Assembly (NCBI RefSeq): GCF_001949145.1
Contig: NW_019091394.1
Location: 788,804-852,803, forward strand
From: Acanthaster planci
Lineage: Eukaryota > Echinodermata > Asteroidea > Valvatida > Acanthasteridae
DNA: 64,000 bases
Reading direction: 5' to 3'
Numbering within the stretch: position 1 is the stretch's first letter; each line of letters begins with the position of its first letter. A model generated the notes under the pieces. That model ran no database searches. It was not told the origin of the DNA and worked only from the letters and a program-made list of their open reading frames with translations. Of this stretch, positions 58,206-64,000 are shown piece by piece. Position numbers and translations under genes: made by a program.

Positions 58206-61168
58206 GATGTTTAATATTAGCTGCAGTGTGATATTGCCGGGTAGTTTTGTTTTGCCTCTGTTACTAGGCTCTGTTCCATTTACTGTGGAAATGTTCAAAT
58301 TTTTATGGAAAATGGGTGTACATCATGAAATTGAAAACAATTTTTGCAGTCATGCTTACATGTGTACTGTACATATGCAGTAGTGATGGATTCCCGTGCC
58401 ATCCAGGCGTCTGGTGTGTCTTCCAGATTCCAGGCATAGACTGGACCCCCCAAGTCCCTAGCCATGAATACTGGAGCTGGCCCCAATCCTCAGCCGGCTG
58501 TCTAGCCATCACTCACTGCACAGCCTTCCCCCTCTCCTTTTGTTTTTCATCACCTGAGAACTGATCATGGGCTAATGACTTTTGCAGAGATGGAAAACCA
58601 GGCCGTCTGGGATGAGAGGAGCTCCTAGGAATACCACTCAATTATGAATTAGATTATGGGATAATCTGGACAGTAACCAAAACGTGTTACAGACAGGGAT
58701 TTCATGGTTTAGTTACTTTGATGATGTTTATTACTGGTTTTGGATTACTAAGCATGTAGGTGGTATAGTTCCTGAGGTGGCATTTCCATTTCTGTTTTTC
58801 AGAGAGAGTGAACAAGTAAGAGCAAGGCTGATACAGTCTGTTCAAATAATGTTGAGTTGTGCCAGTGTGTTTGTTTACTTGTCAGAAAAAAAAACTTTTG
58901 TCAGAATTCAGATATTTGCATAAGGTGTAGAAATTTGCAGGGGGGGTGTTTTGAGTGCAGTTTTTCAACAGTGCCAAATTTATTGGTACTGTATATCATA
59001 TTTCTCAAAAGGCACAGTTGTTTGTCTTTAGGGTCTGGCAAGTTTTTCAGGCCCATTTTATTTCATTTGTGAGGGGCTGGTCTGAGACCCCGTGTCTGTC
59101 TGTCTTACCCTCATGTCTGGTTCTGCTCAGTATGGTGATGTTACATCTACCTCAATTATTTAAACTATACATGGTGTACCCAAGTTAATGTACATGTACA
59201 TGTAGAAAGAGTTTATAAGTGGGTATCTGGTAAAATACAGTTTGGCAGGGACAGAGAGCACAAAAGCCCAGTAATTTGGACAAATTTGTTGGGCTGGTGT
59301 GATTAATGGCAGCAGAAACCTTGAGCACTATGCTGCTGTCATCATATTCTGGGAAGTCGGCCCATTAGTGTCACAAATTGAAGCTCAACCAGGAAGGAGG
59401 AGTACATTACAATCCCCAATATCCTTGAATTTACTCCAGACTGCCATGGGATCAACACTCTCCTTGGTTTTGCTGGAAATACATATACACATGTACATGC
59501 AGGTGTTATGTGAGCCAGCCCTATCCTATAGCCAACAGGCTTCATGTCAGCAGGGGCACCCTGTCCAACCATGGAGCTATTAAACCGTCCAACCCTTGTG
59601 GCCGCTTCTCCTACTGAGCAGAGCTGGTTATTCTGCCCGTGTATATTGCTCTTGTAACAAACTCTGGGATCAGCCAGCAAATTCTGCAGGTTAATCCGAG
59701 GGCTTGTTTACTCTACCGGCACAGCCCAATGGTTCCCGCTGCTTTGTTTTGCATGCTCTCTCCTATGGGAAGCTGTACATGTACTTCCACCGAGGGCTCT
59801 TTCTCGGGGCTGGATGTGATGGGACAGAGCAGTGGCAGGATGGCTTGCTTGGGGCCGCTGCGGCCAAATGACCACGGGGAGGACACCAACATCTGAACCA
59901 CTGAAATCAGACCGTTTGTGCATTCCAGTCACGTACACTTATTGTACGTACACACATGTGCACTGTATCAATTATAATGAACTTATAATGCCCTCTGCAA
60001 GCTTTTGTTACAGTGTGGTTGCAGTCCACAACTTGAAGTGGAATTTTTTTATTTTCAGGGACAGGTAATGGGCGCACTGTATGCTATTTGAAAGCATAAC
60101 TGAAATAGGAAATGACTCGTGATTATGGGCTGTTCATACTTTCAAAGCAACCTTTGGAATGTTATACTTGAAATAGAAACAATTTTGATTTCTTTGGGTA
60201 CCATACAAAGAGGCTGGATAGCGGTTGAATGTACTGCATTTGCAAGCCACTGTCTAAGGTCTTTTTCAAGTAAAGGCGGTCTCTGTCAAAACCTGGCACC
60301 TCCACTTCACCGCTAAGATGAGTCAGCAGACACATCCGGTGTCACTGCCTTTAGATGGGTACCAGTGAACATGTTTAGAACACTAAACATGATGGGGTTG
60401 GGAAACTGTCGAGTATACAGCTTCAAATTGGTAGTAATATTTCTCACAGTCATCTTTCGTATGTACATGTAAAATGTATTTGTTAAATTGTATGTTAAGA
60501 TGACACAAAACTCAATTGATTGTTCCATGTACGTACCATACATGTACATGTACAAATGTAATATGCTCACAGAATTAATGCTTGCCAGCTCTCAGCAACC
60601 AAAAAAAAAAAAGAGAGAGAGAGAGATGAAGTTTTGACCTACTTCAATATCTCCTCCAGATTTCACAGCCCCAGATTTTAACAGACTGTTCTTTATGTGT
60701 GACTCAGGAGAAATACACGTACCCTGCATAAATCATTCACTGGTCCCCACTTTACAATCCAGATGAGCTGTCATCATTACTGCAGGCTTTGACCTTGTCA
60801 GCACGTTTCCATAGCAATAGCCCCCCCAAATGTCTCTATTTTATGGTTAGCAGGTACAGTTTTGCCTGTCGTAAAAAAAAAACCCAAAAGGCTGTGGAGG
60901 GGGAGTTAAAACTCATAAAAGCCACTTGTGCTTCAATACTTTTGTCAAATTTAGCAGTCCATTAGGAACCCAGCCATAAACTTTCCCGGTCATAAAAGTG
61001 GTTAGGGAGATGGCACATACACCATGAGGTCATAGCCCCCCTGCCGAACAATAAATTGCAGTTGCTCTGGTCATCAAAAGACTGGGAACAAAATTAGCCT
61101 GCAGTTGCCTTGATGTAGTCATCATGAACCTTAAACTTGTCGAAACATCTCGGTACATGTATGCTTCG

Positions 61169-61245
61169 TTTTGCTGGGTATTGATGGAATCTTCCTGTGC
61201 TGGGTATTGATGGAGTCAGGAGGATTCCATCAATATCCAGCAAAA
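61169..61245. repeat. Inverted plus direct repeat of a 23-base unit
   Basis: TTTTGCTGGGTATTGATGG (61169 on) is inverted at 61223-61245 with one mismatch in 23. A direct partial copy, TGCTGGGTATTGATGGAGTC, lies between the arms (61198-61217). Confidence 0.8.
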
Positions 61246-63183
61246 TGAGTCGGAGGAGTCGGGACTGCTCAGCACACAGTAGTACACAGTGCTTGATGTC
61301 CACATTTTATCAGAATGCAGCTAAAAGGACATTCCACTGTGTTCTGCCCAAGAGGATGTTGAAAACTTCCCACAAAGATATCATTTGCGCAAGAGTGAGT
61401 GACCACATAATCCAATGCGTTTATAGCTGAAATCAACTTTTGCAGTTCTGGCTAAAGTTCATGAACTTTCGACTCTCCAAAAAGGGACTTGGAGAGCTAA
61501 GTGTGGTCGGCTGCGGTTTCTGCATCACTGCAGAACTCACTCAAAGGCCAAGTGGGCGGTGCTGTGATTGTAGCACAAGTTAATCCGGCTCCTGTTCATT
61601 ATCACACTAGGGGCTGCTTTCCAAGAAGACTTTCGGGCTGTCTTAATCCTTTTGTTGACAACACTCCTCAGCAATACCACAATGAAGTTGCTACAGTTTA
61701 AAATAACCACAGGTCCTCTGGAAGAGCAGGCTTACTACCAATCAAAGCTGTTCTTGGAAACTTACCAATGACTCCTGAATGTAAAACCGCCAACACTAAT
61801 AACCTTGCTTTACAGAGTCAGAAGTGGCCTTCAGGTTTGAAGTTACTCTGAAATTATTTTTCGGGGGAAAAGAGGGGGTGCTGAGAAAGTTTATATGTGG
61901 TGCTGTTCTTTGTATAGGTGAGCAGGTTAGACATGAGCCTTGGAGACTTGGATGCAGTCTGCCATCACATACATGTAGTTTCATTGAACCCTGGTACAGT
62001 ATTTTGGAGGTCGAAGGTTAGAATCTCACACAAGTCAGGCATTTTTTGTTCTGGCCTGGAAATTGATTTATAAGTGTAGTTTCCAGAGTGATTGAGTTGA
62101 TAATTTTGGTCGTGAGTTTTGAAGGAGGAACCACCGAATCAATCAATCATCACGTGATTCCTCACTGACAAAAGACGGCCGGAGGTTGTAGGGATGCCGG
62201 GCTCATGAATTTGACCCAGTTACTGGCACCAAGATCACTAGAGCTGATCCAGCGAGTGCCGCTCTGATGATGCCGTAAATAACAAGGAGGTGTTTATTGT
62301 TCCAGAAATTCCGCCGATGAACAGGAGGACAAATTTCAGGAGACAAAAAATTGGTCGGCGTTGCGTCACAAGCAAGTACAGTCCACGCCCATTCAAGTTG
62401 TACCGTGCAGCAGATTAAAACATCGTCCATATAATTCATTCTGTGTATATTTATCATAGCATTGGAGCCCTTGTTGTGCAGTTTGATGATGGCCATAGAT
62501 TCGGTTGCAGCAGGCTGCTTGGGAAGCTCTTTGGTGTTGTAAAATATTGCTGTAATTTTTGTGTTTCTTGGTTGATTGATTGAAGTTTTCACAGGAAGGC
62601 ACCTGTGTCTTTGACAAATGAGCAGTCCTTGAGGGCAGATTCCCCCCCCACTTGGCCCTCCAGTTATTCCTATTTGTTACTGTGAAAAGGAACCATCTCA
62701 GGTTATTATTTTGGGGCAGTTTGGGGCCACTTCTATGGTACATAGCCCGTACACGTATGTAAGTCTACTAACGTACATCTAACGGTACATTGTAAGTTCT
62801 TTATCCATTTTTCCTAATTTATCTAGTGTACCAGTAGGTAAAATGTACATGTACTGAAGAGATTTGCTTTGCGTTTTATTGAGAAGGTCCATGTACGTTA
62901 GTTCGCGGTAGATTGCCTTTTTTTTTTCTTTTGATTTCACGTGTTGAATCGTTCTGAAAGACTCTTCAAGTTCAACAAAAATTTGCAGCCTGAAAAGTCT
63001 GAATTTAACATACCTTTATGTATTTTGTGTCTAAACTCCTTACTTTCAATCGTCTGATCGTATTAAAAATTGAAGCTGACACATACAGCCTCGTTTTCAA
63101 ATGCGGAAGTGCGCAGATTGACGCTAAAAGCGTCATATTGGGATCCCTCTATAAAGTGTAGTTGCATCCATATCAGTTGCCTC

Positions 63184-63232
63184 TGTACATGTACCGGTAC
63201 ATACATACATGTACATGTATGTACCGGTAGGT
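63184..63232. repeat. Short TACATG / ACCGGT palindromic tract
   Basis: GTACATGTACCGGTACATAC is mirrored by TACATGTATGTACCGGTA, so the tract forms a near-palindrome. Confidence 0.6.
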
Positions 63233-64000
63233 CTAGGTCTTTGCCCTTTGGAAATAAGTAAGAACGCACAAACAATAAATGCATTTGGACACAGCCTTAC
63301 TTAAAATTACAGAACTACATGTGTATGTACCAGTGCATTTAATGCACATTGACGGGACAGCTCAACGTGACCCATAGAAAGTCTCCTTCGAAAGCTTGTT
63401 CCCCCCCAGACATTTTGCTTGATCATGATACCGGTTACACAACCGAGCCTCCCTCTGGGAGCTCAGGGACACCTGTGCCACACTCTGCAATGCACACTTA
63501 CGGCATCCATGAATGGTGCAGTTGGAGCATGGTGCAGACCTGCATCTGACAAGTAGGGTCAGCCGTCCAGTAATGCCCCATTCCTAAGCAAAACAAATCC
63601 AGCCACCACTAGGGTTTCCCTACACCGTACGTCACCGGGGAAGGACAGCAGAAATTAAAAATAGCCGCAGCTCGTTAAATATAGAAACTGCTTTTTAATT
63701 GGAGGGAATGCGATAAGGCTTCGTGACTGGAAAAACAGGGCCGGTCTTTCACGACGACTTGTTTTTTTTTCCATGGAGTTAAGAAGCTGGAAGAATTTAA
63801 ATGTCGTCTTCGGTCACTGGTGCATGGTGAATGTTCGGAGCACTGTGAAGCATGTATGAGAGTGGTAAGGCCAGCTCAATCAGGTCAGTTTTCTGATGAC
63901 GCTGGAACCAGTCACTGAAAGAACCAACTGTTGGATCGAATATTAATCCAGTTCCATTCTCTTGGTTTCGTCACCTGGAAACCAACTCTGCAGAATTTGA

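Larger units (their letters stand above)
50261..64000 (+). other. RYK intron 1 (13.7 kb or more), no exon found
   Basis: No frame here continues a WIF domain, and no other gene is supported on either strand. It contains repeats listed separately (51822-52074, 56717-56883, 58012-58205, 61169-61245, 63184-63232), a GA run near 60612 and several short TACATG tracts. Confidence 0.5.

Overview
This is a piece of a nuclear animal genome. The genes have many introns with GT/AG borders, introns run from about 0.3 to more than 10 kb, intergenic DNA is AT-rich, there is a 328-base assembly gap, and small inverted-repeat elements are everywhere. The gene content (NEU1 sialidase, flavin monooxygenase, CAB39/MO25, RYK, a rhodopsin-family receptor) is metazoan. 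The abundant TACATG palindromic simple repeats and the general texture suggest a marine invertebrate deuterostome such as an echinoderm or hemichordate. That placement is inference, not proof.

Layout, left to right: the 3' end of a class A GPCR (1-248, +); a gene-free stretch with several inverted repeats; a complete four-exon lysosomal sialidase NEU1 (6848-9044, +) with a palindromic double E-box just upstream; a stretch with two MITE-like elements; a three-exon gene for an unrecognised, disordered, basic protein of about 1731 residues (11200-17332, +); a convergent nine-exon flavin-containing monooxygenase (24586-18849, -) with two long hairpins in its introns; 7 kb of repeats and the assembly gap; two tandem seven-exon CAB39/MO25 genes (31893-35899 and 42380-46542, +), each encoding 337 residues; and the signal-peptide exon of a RYK-type Wnt receptor (50140-50260, +) followed by at least 13.7 kb of its first intron to the end of the window.

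The genes do not form one pathway and no prokaryote-type operon is present. The clearest biology is: (i) the CAB39 tandem duplication, with copy-specific insertions, copy-specific minisatellites and a nearly identical exon 6 that points to gene conversion; (ii) at least four families of short inverted-repeat elements with two members inside this window, plus a TTAA-flanked element present in only one copy of the duplication; (iii) a candidate new scaffold protein with two helices that fit the PKA RII-anchoring pattern and two PP1-docking (RVxF-type) motifs; (iv) a likely TFEB/MITF-type site in front of NEU1. I saw no CRISPR array, rRNA, intact tRNA or autonomous transposon. Exon borders were assembled by hand from splice signals, reading phase and similarity to remembered family sequences; no alignment was run.
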